Assembly: GCF_016734765.1 (NCBI RefSeq)
Contig: NZ_JAERQE010000020.1
Coordinates: forward strand, 1-64,000
From: Microvirga soli
Lineage (GTDB): Bacteria; Pseudomonadota; Alphaproteobacteria; Rhizobiales; Beijerinckiaceae
Reading direction: 5' to 3'
Length of the DNA stretch: 64,000 bases
In this document: positions 7,223 through 15,508 of the stretch, piece by piece
How positions within the stretch are numbered: the first letter of the stretch is position 1
Layout of the letters: each line of letters starts with the position of its first letter
Program-made: the position numbers and the translations under genes
The notes under the pieces: generated by a model
Told to the model about the DNA's origin: nothing
Seen by the model: only the letters and a program-made list of their open reading frames with translations
The model's database searches: none

Positions 7223-9892
7223 TCAGCGCCTGATACTCGGCGAGGCTTCTCGCCGAAGGTTTTCACCGTCGCCGGTGGTCTCGGATGCGGGCGTCTCGCG
7301 GCTTGTGGCCTCCGCGCTGACGACGCGACACAGGATGAGGGGGATGATGCCGCCGCCGCGCAGGATCTCGACCTCGAGGCTGGTCTCAATGGCGGCCGTA
7401 GCCATGAAGGCTTCGCTCTCGCCAGAGGCGCGACGGATGCTGACGGGCACCGCACAGCGCGGGCTAATCCTCGCCGGATCAGCATCGATCAGGATCTGAT
7501 CGCCCGGACGCAGGTGCAGATCGTTCGGATGGCGCTCCGCCGGAAGGCGTAGGGGCAGGATGCCCATGCCAATCAGGTTGGAGCGATGGATGCGTTCAAA
7601 GCTGGAGGCCAGCACCGCGCGGGCGCCAAGCAGCGCCACGCCTTTGGCTGCCCAATCCCTGGACGAGCCCATGCCGTAACGCTCACCCGCCACGACGACG
7701 ACAGAGGCGCCTTCATCGGCGTATCGCTCGGCGGCCCGGAACAGAGGCAGGTGGTCGCCGGAGCCGACATGGATCGTGAAGCCCGGTGCGATCTGTGGAT
7801 CGAGGAGGTTGCACACGGACTTGTTGGTGAACAAGCCGCGGACCATCGCCTCCCAATTGCCGCGCCGGGATGCGAAGACGTTCAGGTCACGAGGGTTCTC
7901 GCCGCGCTCGACCAGATACTCCGCCGCCTCGCTTCGCGGCGGAACGGCGCCGGCCGGGGAGATGTGGTCGGTTGTGATGTCGTCGCCAAGCACGAGCAGG
8001 GGATGGGCCGCATAGGTGCCGAGCAGTGTGCCCTTGCCGAAGCCCGCGAAGGGTGGGCGCCGGATGTAGGTCGAGCTCTCATTCAAGGGAAACAGCGGAG
8101 TGCCGGGAGCATCAAGCACCCGCCAGGTGTCGCTGGCCTCGGCCTCGTCGTACGACGTGTCGTAGTCGCCTGCATCGATGGCCATGGCGAGCGCCGCATC
8201 GATCTCGTCGCCCGTGGGCCAGAGATCGGCCAGCCGGATGTCTTCGCCTGACGCCGAGCGGGCAATCGGATCGGCGACGATGTTGCGGTTGACGTCGCCG
8301 GCCAATGCAAACGCGACCACAAGAGGAGGAGAGGCGAGGAAGCCCGCTTCGAGCTGCGGATGCACACGCCCCGGGAAGTTGCGGTTGCCCGACAGCACGG
8401 CGACGGGAAGGATCCCGCGTTCAGCCATAGCCTGGTCGATCACATCAGGCAGCGGGCCGGAGTTGCCGATGCATGTGGTGCAGCCGTAGCCGACGATGCC
8501 GAAGCCGACGGCTTCCAGGTCCTCCAGCAATCCAGCGCGCCGCAGGTAGCGTTCGGCCGTCGGCGAGCCCGGCGCCAGCGAGGTTTTCACCCAGGGCGGC
8601 GGCGTAAGGCCGAAGGCGCGTGCCTTGCGTGCCACAAGACCTGCGGCGACAAGGAGCCTTGGATCGGACGTATTGGTGCAACTGGTGATCGCCGCGATGG
8701 CCACGGCACCATTGCCGGGCTGATCGGCTGATGCCGGGGCAGGCCGGGCCGCCAGCATCGGTGCCATTGCCTCGACGGTTTGGCCTGCTGGAATGCGGTC
8801 CTGCGGCCGGCGGGGGCCGGCGAGGCTGACCTCGACCTCGTCAAGGTTGATCGCGACCACGTCCGTGAAGCGGGGAACGGCTTCCGGGTCGAACCAGAGG
8901 CCTTGCCGCTTGGCGTAATCCTCGACAAGGCGAACGTGCTCGGCGGAACGGCCGGTCTCGCGCAAATAACGCAGGGTCTGATCGTCGATGGGGAAGAAGG
9001 CGGAATTGGCGCCGAACTCCGGGGTCATGTTGGCGACGACGGCGCGGTCGCCGGCGGAGAGCGTCGAGACGCCCTCGCCGAAGAACTCGACGAAACGGTC
9101 CGCCAGATCAATCCGGCGCAGGCGCTCGGTCACGGTGAGTGCAAGATCGGTCGCTAGCACGCCCTGCCGGAGGCGGCTGGTGAGGCGGACGCCGACGATC
9201 TCCGGCACACGGATCATCACCGGCATCCCGAAGAACACGCTCTCCGCCTCCAGGCCGCCGACACCCCAGCCGAGCACGCCGATGCCGCTGATCATCGGGG
9301 TGTGGCTGTCGGTGCCGATCAGGGTGTCGGGCATGGCCCAGGACACACCGTCCCGTTCCATGGTGGTGACGACGCTCGCCAGACGCTCGAGGTTGAGCGT
9401 GTGCATGATCCCGGTGCCGGGCGGATGGACGCGGAACCCGGTCAGGGCGCGCGTGGCCCACTTCATGAAGCGGTAGCGCTCGGCATTGCGCCCGTACTCA
9501 CGTTCCATGTTGCGTTGAAGGGCATCGCGAGAACCGAACACGTCGACACCGAGGGAATGATCGGTCGAGACGTCTACGGGCAGAACAGGATTGAGCCGGC
9601 TCGGGTCGTGCCCTGCCTCGGCCAAGGAAACGCGCATGCCGGCGATGTCCACCAGGGCCGGGCCGCAGGTGGTGTCGTGCATCAGGACGCGGCCGGGCAG
9701 GAACGGGATCTCCTCCTCGCTTCGTCCAGTATCTAGCCAGTGAAGGATCGCAGCCCTGGCCCGGGAAGCATCCTCGCCCGTATTGCGCAAGACGTTCTCC
9801 AGCATGATGCGCAAGATGTGCGGCAGCCGCTCGAGGTCGGCGCCCGCCGCCGCCGGTAAATCGACCATGCGGTGACGTTGGCCAGCGCTCAT
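7223..9892 (-). CDS. acnA: aconitate hydratase, AcnA type
   Basis: About 889 residues. The iron-sulfur cluster cysteines are present in SCTNTSDP and in GYGCTTCIGNSG. The N-terminal domain has DTLIGTDSHTPMISGIGVLGWGVGG. The C-terminal swivel domain has GDDITTDHISPAGA and GERYGMGSSRDWAAKG. It interconverts citrate and isocitrate in the cytosol. I take ATG 9892; an in-frame start at 9997 would add 35 residues of no family character. First gene of the operon with tctCBA, so probably dedicated to imported citrate or a related tricarboxylate rather than the housekeeping copy. The long C-terminal tail is variable. Confidence 0.92.
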   Translation of the reverse strand: MSAGQRHRMVDLPAAAGADLERLPHILRIMLENVLRNTGEDASRARAAILHWLDTGRSEEEIPFLPGRVLMHDTTCGPALVDIAGMRVSLAEAGHDPSRLNPVLPVDVSTDHSLGVDVFGSRDALQRNMEREYGRNAERYRFMKWATRALTGFRVHPPGTGIMHTLNLERLASVVTTMERDGVSWAMPDTLIGTDSHTPMISGIGVLGWGVGGLEAESVFFGMPVMIRVPEIVGVRLTSRLRQGVLATDLALTVTERLRRIDLADRFVEFFGEGVSTLSAGDRAVVANMTPEFGANSAFFPIDDQTLRYLRETGRSAEHVRLVEDYAKRQGLWFDPEAVPRFTDVVAINLDEVEVSLAGPRRPQDRIPAGQTVEAMAPMLAARPAPASADQPGNGAVAIAAITSCTNTSDPRLLVAAGLVARKARAFGLTPPPWVKTSLAPGSPTAERYLRRAGLLEDLEAVGFGIVGYGCTTCIGNSGPLPDVIDQAMAERGILPVAVLSGNRNFPGRVHPQLEAGFLASPPLVVAFALAGDVNRNIVADPIARSASGEDIRLADLWPTGDEIDAALAMAIDAGDYDTSYDEAEASDTWRVLDAPGTPLFPLNESSTYIRRPPFAGFGKGTLLGTYAAHPLLVLGDDITTDHISPAGAVPPRSEAAEYLVERGENPRDLNVFASRRGNWEAMVRGLFTNKSVCNLLDPQIAPGFTIHVGSGDHLPLFRAAERYADEGASVVVVAGERYGMGSSRDWAAKGVALLGARAVLASSFERIHRSNLIGMGILPLRLPAERHPNDLHLRPGDQILIDADPARISPRCAVPVSIRRASGESEAFMATAAIETSLEVEILRGGGIIPLILCRVVSAEATSRETPASETTGDGENLRREASPSIRR

Positions 9893-9990
9893 GATGTCGG
9901 CGGTCTTTGTAATCGGACCCTCCTGCGTTTCCTGTGAATGGTTTGCGGCCTGGTTCTTGGTGAATCGGACGCGCCCATCGCAGAACTTAA

Positions 9991-10031
9991 TTTGCATAAT
10001 ACTACTGATAAATGCAAGTATAATTGCATTT
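9991..10031. promoter_or_regulatory. operator candidate between acnA and lactonase genes
   Basis: The AT-rich intergenic segment holds a perfect inverted repeat AAATGCAA (10010-10017), six-base spacer, TTGCATTT (10024-10031). A third half-site TTTGCAT lies at 9991-9997. It sits between the divergent acnA operon and lactonase gene, the place expected for the operator of the operon's GntR regulator. Assignment to that regulator is inference. Confidence 0.55.
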
Positions 10032-10043
10032 AAAGTTAGAGAT

Positions 10044-10958
10044 ATGTTAATTGTTGTTCCGTGCCGAGAGGCCGATGCCGTAGCCGGGATGAGAGGAAAT
10101 CACCTGGGAGCAATGACTTCGCGGGCTCTTAAAGCCAATCAGGAGACCACAGCAGGCAGGGACCCGGTTCACCTGAGCGTCGACCCCGGCAACCGCTTCC
10201 TCATCGTGGCCAACCACGTCACGTCGAGCCTAGCGGTGTTGCCGCCGCACGAGGACGGCTCGCTTGAAAAGCTTGTGGATCTGGTCGTCCTTGAGGGGCA
10301 GATTGGCCCGTATCGTGTTGAGCAGCCCTTCGCCAAGCCCCATCAGGTCGAATTCGATCCCAGCGGGCGCTTCGTCATCGTCCCGGACAAGGGACTCGAT
10401 CAAATCTTTACGTTCGGGGTTGATGGCATAACGAGCAAACTGCTCGCGATGGATGCGCTGCCGGCTCCAGCCCGAGAGGGTGCCGGACCGCGGCATGTTT
10501 CGTTCCATCCTGATGGTGCCGTTGCCTATGTCGTGAACGAGCTCGACTCCACCGTCACGGCCTACCGGCGCGATCCCGGATACGGCAGTCTGTCACCGTT
10601 TCAGGTTGTGAGCGCCCTGCCAGACACGTTCGTCGGCCACAGCCGTGCTGCCGAGATCATGGTGTCGAAGGATGGGCGGTTCCTGTACGCGTCAAACCGG
10701 GGGCATGACAGCATCGCCATCTTCTCCGTTGATCCGGCTTCGGGCCGGTTGACGAATACCGACTGGGAGAAGAGCCATGGCAGAACTCCCCGCTTCTTCA
10801 CACTCGATCCATCCGGAGCATGGATGTTCATTGCCAACGAGGACAGCGACAATATCGTAGCCTTCAGGGTCGATCAGCAGACCGGAATGCTGTCGCATGA
10901 GGAGGTGTCCGTCCGAACCAGCAGCCCCGTATGCATCGTCTTCGCGACCACGGTGTAG
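10044..10958 (+). CDS. lactonase-family beta-propeller protein, probably 5'-truncated
   Basis: About 304 residues. Repeated propeller strands are clear: GRDPVHLSVDPGNRFLIVAN, KPHQVEFDPSGRFVIVPDKG, GPRHVSFHPDGAVAYVVNEL, GRFLYASNRGHDSIAIF and GRTPRFFTLDPSGAWMFIAN. This is the lactonase/6-phosphogluconolactonase (Lactonase_7) family, usually about 340-390 residues. Here the clear homology starts directly at a blade that normally follows 70-80 residues of earlier propeller, so the first blade or so seems lost. Start uncertain: ATG 10044, 10089 or 10113, none with a strong ribosome site. Divergent from acnA. A role opening a sugar-acid or muconate-type lactone would fit the family but is unproven. 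Confidence 0.65.
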   Translation: MLIVVPCREADAVAGMRGNHLGAMTSRALKANQETTAGRDPVHLSVDPGNRFLIVANHVTSSLAVLPPHEDGSLEKLVDLVVLEGQIGPYRVEQPFAKPHQVEFDPSGRFVIVPDKGLDQIFTFGVDGITSKLLAMDALPAPAREGAGPRHVSFHPDGAVAYVVNELDSTVTAYRRDPGYGSLSPFQVVSALPDTFVGHSRAAEIMVSKDGRFLYASNRGHDSIAIFSVDPASGRLTNTDWEKSHGRTPRFFTLDPSGAWMFIANEDSDNIVAFRVDQQTGMLSHEEVSVRTSSPVCIVFATTV

Positions 10959-11050
10959 GTGCGTGCTCGAGGCGTCCGGGCACGCTGAATTCGAAAAGGA
11001 AATGGTCTCATGGCGAATGTCGACAGAGAACGCGCGAGTGTCTGGCCCCA

Positions 11051-11762
11051 ATGGGAAGCCTGCGGATAGCGGTTGCAGTAGGCAGTGCAATCTCTGCGGT
11101 CTGGACGAGGCGGGATGCAGAAGCGGGTGAGCCCCGCGGCCCGACGGTGGATCTCGCCAGGCACATCGCCGAAGGCCTTGGCGTTCCCTTGACTCTCGTC
11201 GAGTGCGCGAGCTCGGGAGAGATCATCGAGACTGCCTCATCAGGAACCTGGGATGTGTCGTTCGCTCCCGTGGATGCCGAGAGAAAGAAGCTTGTCGACT
11301 TCGGTCCGAACTACTTTCTCGGCGAAAGCACCTACATGGTTCCGGCGGGATCGCCGATCACCAGCATCGAGGAGGTAGATCGCAAGGGCGTCCGAGCCTA
11401 TGGAATTGAGAATATCGCCACGATCCGCAGTGCACGCAAATCTCTGAAGAACACATCGGCCATCGGGCTCCAGGGCCTTGATGAGGCTCTCGAAAGGTTC
11501 CGCAATGGCGAGGTGGATGCGCTCGCCCTCGGGAAGGAATCCCTCCGGAGCCTGCTCCCGCGGTTTCCCGGGCGCACGGATGCTGGACAGTCATTTCCAT
11601 GCCGCTGGCACTCCGGTGGCAGTGCCGAAAGGCCGAGCCGAAGCATTGGAGATAATCAGTGGCATGATCGAAGATCTGACGGGCGATGGAACCGTTCGCC
11701 GGGCCTTCGATGCTCACGGCATGGAAACGGCGACGGTCGCACCCGCCGGATCACGTTCCTGA
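11051..11762 (+). pseudogene. amino-acid-type periplasmic binding protein (SBP_bac_3), frameshifted
   Basis: The first frame, from ATG 11051, reads LRIAVAVGSAISAVW, GEPRGPTVDLARHIAEGLG and DFGPNYFLGESTYMVPA, a family-3 solute-binding protein. The signal then moves by one base near 11570 (in CCCGGGCG) to GARMLDSHFHAAGTPVAVPK and stops at 11762. Together the pieces give about 237 residues, the family norm. No signal peptide is seen and the N-terminus may also be disturbed (ATG 11010 is in a third context). No transporter membrane genes lie nearby. One extra base explains the break. Confidence 0.75.
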
Positions 11763-12115
11763 AGAAGTGCACGGTCTGATCAGCTGGAATGTGAAGTTGT
11801 GAACCAAACCGGACGTTATCGATGTTCTTTATCGTCGCGAACTGTGCACAAGCTAAGGTGAGTTGACGCAATGTTGCCCCATGGTCTTGAAGGTCAGGGC
11901 ACTGTTCAAAATCCCGAGTGGGCGCGAGCGGCTGGGCTTAATCGGGTAGACCGGCTCGGCGCAACCCTTCTGCATACCTGGATCTTACTTCCACGTCGGA
12001 ATAGGCCCCTGTCTCTTCCACCTGGATATGCGGAAAGCCTGGTGAAGCCGAAGCACTTGGCACAGTGAAGCCCTTGCCTCGTCCAGCTTCCCTAGCGTGC
12101 CATATGAAGCCACCA
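11763..12115. other. intergenic, no recognisable feature
   Basis: About 350 bases between two gene remnants. Short open frames exist, but none has a ribosome site, composition or motif that would support a gene. Likely degraded sequence. Confidence 0.4.
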
Positions 12116-12541
12116 TCATCCTGTGCGCCCTATATAGTTGGGACGGTCGAGGATGAAACGCCTTGTCACCAAGATGACCTCTTCATAATTTCCGGCAGCG
12201 AGATCGGCCATCGGCCTGATCGTAGCGTACTCGCTCGTGAGGAACGGATCACGCGGGCTCAAGCGTATTGCTCGATCAAGGGCTTCGATGCTTGCCCCAT
12301 GGTTGCCGCTCATTGCCAGGGTATAGCCCAAGTAGGCATGGACCGGCGCGAAGTTAGGGTTGATCTTGATGGCCGTTTCGAGAGCAGCGATGGCTTGCTC
12401 GGGCTCTCTCCGCCGAGAGTGGACGAGACCAGTCGCGAGGCGAAGCCAAGTTTCCAGCTCATCCAGTAGGGCTGCCCGTCTGACATGCTCTTCAGCGAAC
12501 CTGACCAACTCCCGCTGCCGGTCAAATCCACGATGTCCCAC
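12116..12541 (-). pseudogene. fragment of a TPR-containing (adenylate-cyclase-like) protein
   Basis: This minus-strand frame reads tetratricopeptide repeats, for example EPEQAIAALETAIKINPNFAPVHAYLGYTL and GASIEALDRAIRLSPRDPFL. These are typical of the C-terminal TPR part of alphaproteobacterial class III cyclase or TolB/TPR proteins. Both ends look cut: there is no catalytic domain upstream and the last repeat stops abruptly after RRFILDRPN. No start signal is convincing. Probably a remnant in this decayed stretch. Confidence 0.55.
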
Positions 12542-13104
12542 ATCTTCCTGTAAGGCCAGCTCATAAGATCATGGGGGTAGGCGTAGTCTGGGTGCTCGGT
12601 ATCCATGCCGAGGGTACCGTGATCATCTGACGTCAGATCTGGCGAGAGCAGGTGCTGAAGCTTCAGGCCATCAAGGGCGGCATGACTTTTGGCGTGGAAG
12701 CGAACATGAGCCCGGAGTTCTCTCGCGATCTGGAAAAGGAGACCGCCTGTGCGATAGAGCGCGCTTGCGAAGGCATCAGGCCATCACGAGTGGCGGGCGG
12801 CGGAGCCTTCTGCCGCCTCGCACCTATTGTGTCGTTCGTATCCTCGTCTACGGGAAAGTGAGGGAACTGCACTTCTCGGAAGTAGGCCGAGTGTCTGCTC
12901 AAGCAGGGAACACTGGACCTTCCTGTGAAGGCATGGGTCATCGCCTCCTGCCCATGTGCAGCCATTCAGCACGGGATATAGGGAGCTTCTTGGACCTACT
13001 TTTGGAATGCCGGTAACATACAAACTAATTGGGATTTTCATTCTACCCACGCACGGGCCACTGTTCGCCCGTGCTTGAATACTCATTCCACCAAGGAGGG
13101 TTCG
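12542..13104. other. intergenic, no recognisable gene
   Basis: About 560 bases between the TPR fragment and the FAH-hydrolase remnant. Several short open frames lack motifs and ribosome sites on either strand. I see no repeat or RNA structure I can support. Confidence 0.4.
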
Positions 13105-13627
13105 TTAGCCACTGATCCGCACTGTCAACGCTCCCAGCCTGTCGATGGTGCCCGCGAGTTCGTTACCTGGCAGCACCGGGCCGACGCCGGCAGGGGTTCC
13201 GGTCAGAATGATGTCGCCTGGCTGTAGCATGAAATACTGGGACAGGTTCGTGATGATTTCCGGCACTTTCCAGATCATCAACTTCAGGTCCGAATCCTGC
13301 TTTGTCTCGCCATCCACCGTGAGACGGATGAAGCCTTCCGAGATGTGCCCGACCTGCTCGACGGGGTGAAGAGGGCTGCAGGGACATGACTCGTCAAAGG
13401 ACTTACCGGCCTCCCAGGGCAAGCCACTCTTGCCGAGATCCATCTGAAGATCGCGACGGGTCATGTCGAGGCCGATGCCGTAGCCATAAATATGATCAAG
13501 CGCATCGGCAACGCGGATGTCCCTTCCGCCTTTCTTGATCGCGACGACCAGTTCAAGCTCATAATGGTAATTTTCCGTCATGGTCGGGTAAGGAATTGAG
13601 CTTCCATCCTGCACGATGCTGTTGGTC
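13105..13627 (-). pseudogene. fumarylacetoacetate hydrolase family protein, 5'-truncated at an IS3 element
   Basis: The minus-strand frame gives the C-terminal three quarters of an FAH-family enzyme: SIPYPTMTENYHYELELVVAI with the metal-site E-x-E, then GYGIGLDMTRRDLQ, and near the end ILTGTPAGVGPVLPGN, a hallmark of the fold. The preceding part (normally ending in a Phe-Phe-x-Lys-Pro motif) is missing, because the frame runs into the left end of the IS3 element at about 13628. FAH enzymes cleave or hydrate beta-diketo acids in aromatic catabolism. The missing 5' part is not found on the other side of the IS. Confidence 0.8.
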
Positions 13628-13687
13628 TGCCTCCTGAAAAGTGATCCTCCCTGAAGTATGGCTTTTGAGCCGAAGGAGGACTGAGAC

Positions 13688-13966
13688 ATGGGCAAGAAGA
13701 GGCACTCGGCCGAAGAGATCGTTGCCAAACTGCGGCAGGTGGACGTGTTGACCGCACAAGGTCGGACCGTGGCAGAGGCCATCCGGCAGATCGGCGTGAC
13801 GGAGGTCACGTACTATCGCTGGCGCTCCGAGTACGGCGGCCTCAAATCCGATCAGGTCAAGCGGCTGAAGGAGCTGGAGACGGAGAACGCCCGTTTGCGC
13901 CGGGCTGTCTCTGATCTCACCCTGGAGAAGCTGATCCTCAAGGAGGCGGCCTCGGGAAACTGGTAA
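13688..13966 (+). CDS. IS3-family transposase OrfA (helix-turn-helix protein)
   Basis: 92 residues. It opens with KKRHSAEEIVAKLRQVDVLT, the start of the HTH_Tnp_1 domain, followed by the recognition helix (IRQIGVTEVTYYRWRSEYGG) and a leucine-zipper-like tail (RLKELETENARLRRAVSDL). It binds the terminal repeats. It ends at TAA 13964-13966, directly after the frameshift site that yields the OrfAB fusion transposase. A good ribosome site (AAGGAGG) precedes ATG 13688. Confidence 0.93.
   Translation: MGKKRHSAEEIVAKLRQVDVLTAQGRTVAEAIRQIGVTEVTYYRWRSEYGGLKSDQVKRLKELETENARLRRAVSDLTLEKLILKEAASGNW
13954..13960 (+). promoter_or_regulatory. -1 programmed ribosomal frameshift site (GGGAAAC)
   Basis: In the orfA frame the codons are TCG GGA AAC, so G-GGA-AAC matches the X-XXY-YYZ slippery heptamer. 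Slipping back one base gives GGG AAA and continues as KLVSPARRRAC into orfB, while the zero frame hits TAA two codons later. This is the standard IS3 arrangement for making the fused transposase. Confidence 0.85.
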
Positions 13967-13989
13967 GCCCCGCCCGCCGTCGCGCCTGT

Positions 13990-14823
13990 GTGGTTCACGT
14001 GATCGCCAAGTATGGTGTCTCGGAGCGGCTGGCCTGCCGGATCCTGGGCCAGCACCGTTCCACACAGCGCAAGATCCCTAGACAGCCGGAGGATGAGGCA
14101 GCTTTGACTGCGGACATCATCGCTCTGGCCACCCAGTACGGCCGCTACGGCTACCGGCGCATCACCGCTCTTCTGCGGGATGCCGGTTGGTGGGTGAACA
14201 AGAAGCGGGTCGAGCGGATCTGGAGACGGGAGGGGCTGAAAGTGCCACAGAAGCAACCCAAGAAAGGAAGGCTCTGGCTCAACGATGGCTCGTGCATCCG
14301 GCTGCGGCCGGAGTATCCGAACCACGTCTGGTCGTATGACTTCGTCGAGGATCGCACCCATGACGGGCGCAAGTTCCGCATGCTCAACCTCATTGACGAG
14401 TTCACGCGCGAATGCCTGGCCATCCGAGTGAGTCGGAAGCTGAAAGCGGTCGATGTGATCGATGTGCTCTCGGACCTGTTCATCCTGCGTGGCATTCCAG
14501 GTCATGTTCGTTCCGACAACGGCCCTGAATTTGTGGCCAAAGCGGTCCGTGAATGGATCCCAGCCGTAGGAGCCAAGACGGCTTACATTGAGCCGGGTAG
14601 CCCATGGGAGAACGGCTACTGTGAGAGCTTCAACTCAAAGCTTCGAGATGAACTGCTGAAAGGAGAGATCTTCTACACCTTGCAGGAGGCACAGGTGATC
14701 ATTGAGAACTGGCGCCGGCATTACAACACGGTGCGTCCGCACTCATCCTTGGGCTATCGGCCACCCGCACCAGAGGTCTTGGTACCAGCTTCCAAGCTCG
14801 CGCCGCGGCCAATCCTGAATTAA
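13990..14823 (+). CDS. IS3-family transposase OrfB (DDE integrase core)
   Basis: 277 residues as an independent frame from GTG 13990; in the -1 frame it is open from the slippery site near 13954, so the active form is OrfAB. An HTH_21 region (RYGYRRITALLRDAGWWVNK) is followed by the rve integrase core. The catalytic residues are D in YDFVEDRTHDG, D in HVRSDNGPEF and E in GYCESFNSKLRDELL. The C-terminus is WRRHYNTVRPHSSLGY, as in IS407-like members. No stop or frameshift damage, so possibly functional. Confidence 0.93.
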   Translation: MVHVIAKYGVSERLACRILGQHRSTQRKIPRQPEDEAALTADIIALATQYGRYGYRRITALLRDAGWWVNKKRVERIWRREGLKVPQKQPKKGRLWLNDGSCIRLRPEYPNHVWSYDFVEDRTHDGRKFRMLNLIDEFTRECLAIRVSRKLKAVDVIDVLSDLFILRGIPGHVRSDNGPEFVAKAVREWIPAVGAKTAYIEPGSPWENGYCESFNSKLRDELLKGEIFYTLQEAQVIIENWRRHYNTVRPHSSLGYRPPAPEVLVPASKLAPRPILN

Positions 14824-14852
14824 CATCACACCCGGATCACCAACTCGGGGCA

Positions 14853-15242
14853 GGCCACCTCCAGGCGCAGGCTGCCAGGTTGGCGGCCGGGCGCGACACG
14901 AGACCGGAGGTCAAGGAATACGCGGCGGCAGCGGCCGATTTCCGCGCAGGCCTTCTGCAACGGCTTGAGGCCTTCGGGAGAGAGCGCAGCATACCACTCC
15001 CGGCTACGAAGGAATTCGAGCATCAGGTCATCATCGAGAACCTGGAGCCGCTCGATGCCCTTGAACTGAGCCGACGCTACGCAGAGATCCAAGTGCAGGC
15101 CCTTGATCGGGAAATCGGCATCTATCAAGCCGCAAGCCGGAGCCCACATCAGGAAATCAAGGAATTCGCCGTTCAGGCGCTTCCCGAGTTGCAGCAGCGG
15201 CTTAAGGGTGCGCAGACGATGTACGATGCCATCAAGCCTTGA
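14853..15242 (+). pseudogene. DUF4142 protein, 5'-truncated at an IS3 element
   Basis: The frame is open from the IS right end and encodes the C-terminal half of a DUF4142 (ferritin-like helical) protein: LAAGRDTRPEVKEYAAAAAD, then LPATKEFEHQVIIENLEPLD, and the closing HQEIKEFAVQALPELQQRLK. These are the family landmarks, normally preceded by a signal peptide and a first helix that are absent here. A TTG at 14880 could start translation but would lack the export signal. The IS3 right boundary explains the loss. Confidence 0.75.
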
Positions 15243-15250
15243 GCAGACCC

Positions 15251-15442
15251 ATGAAGGTTCGCTCAGGAGGGGGCTACTGGACGGTCGTCGCGTATGCCAA
15301 CATCCGCTTGTCCATCTCAGACAAGAAGGCCACTGGCTCGCTACAAAGGTCCGTTCCCGGCACACACCGGAAGAAGATCTGGCGTCGGCTCAAGGATTCA
15401 ATTGCTGACCTTCCTAACGATCCAGCAAACTTCCCGGGTTGA
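15251..15442 (+). CDS. small hypothetical protein with RKK...SIADL tail
   Basis: About 63 residues from ATG 15251 (TTG 15239 overlaps the DUF4142 stop). The sequence is basic in the second half: HRKKIWRRLKDSIADLPND. I recognise no family. Its tail is shared with the remnant at 2580-2687, which argues that it is, or was, a real protein-coding sequence. It could equally be the tail of a larger lost gene. Ribosome site weak. Confidence 0.35.
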   Translation: MKVRSGGGYWTVVAYANIRLSISDKKATGSLQRSVPGTHRKKIWRRLKDSIADLPNDPANFPG

Positions 15443-15508
15443 TTCAACTTGGACATGCCCCATTCCGGGATCCTGCCGCATCGCCGTTGCGTACAAACTT
15501 ATCGCTGA

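Larger units (their letters stand above)
13628..14852 (+). mobile_element. IS3-family insertion sequence (two-frame transposase)
   Basis: About 1,225 bp, the usual IS3 size. The left end reads TGCCTCCTGAAAAGTGATCC. The right end, read inward from 14852 on the other strand, is TGCCCCGAGTTGGTGATCC. These are imperfect inverted repeats starting TG and ending in CA as expected. orfA and orfB lie between, joined by a -1 slippery heptamer. No matching target duplication is seen next to the inferred ends, and the two flanks hold pieces of different genes. Confidence 0.85.

Noticed and set aside
11871-12068. Possible 65-residue gene in the decayed intergenic region
   Set aside because: No ribosome site, no recognisable motif and poor composition.
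12663-13086. Several 80-100-codon frames on both strands between the TPR fragment and the FAH remnant
   Set aside because: None has a start signal, domain or homologous feel, and they overlap one another.
1120-15442. Composite transposon bounded by the two IS elements
   Set aside because: The elements belong to different families (IS110 and IS3) with unrelated ends, so they cannot mobilise the interval as one unit.
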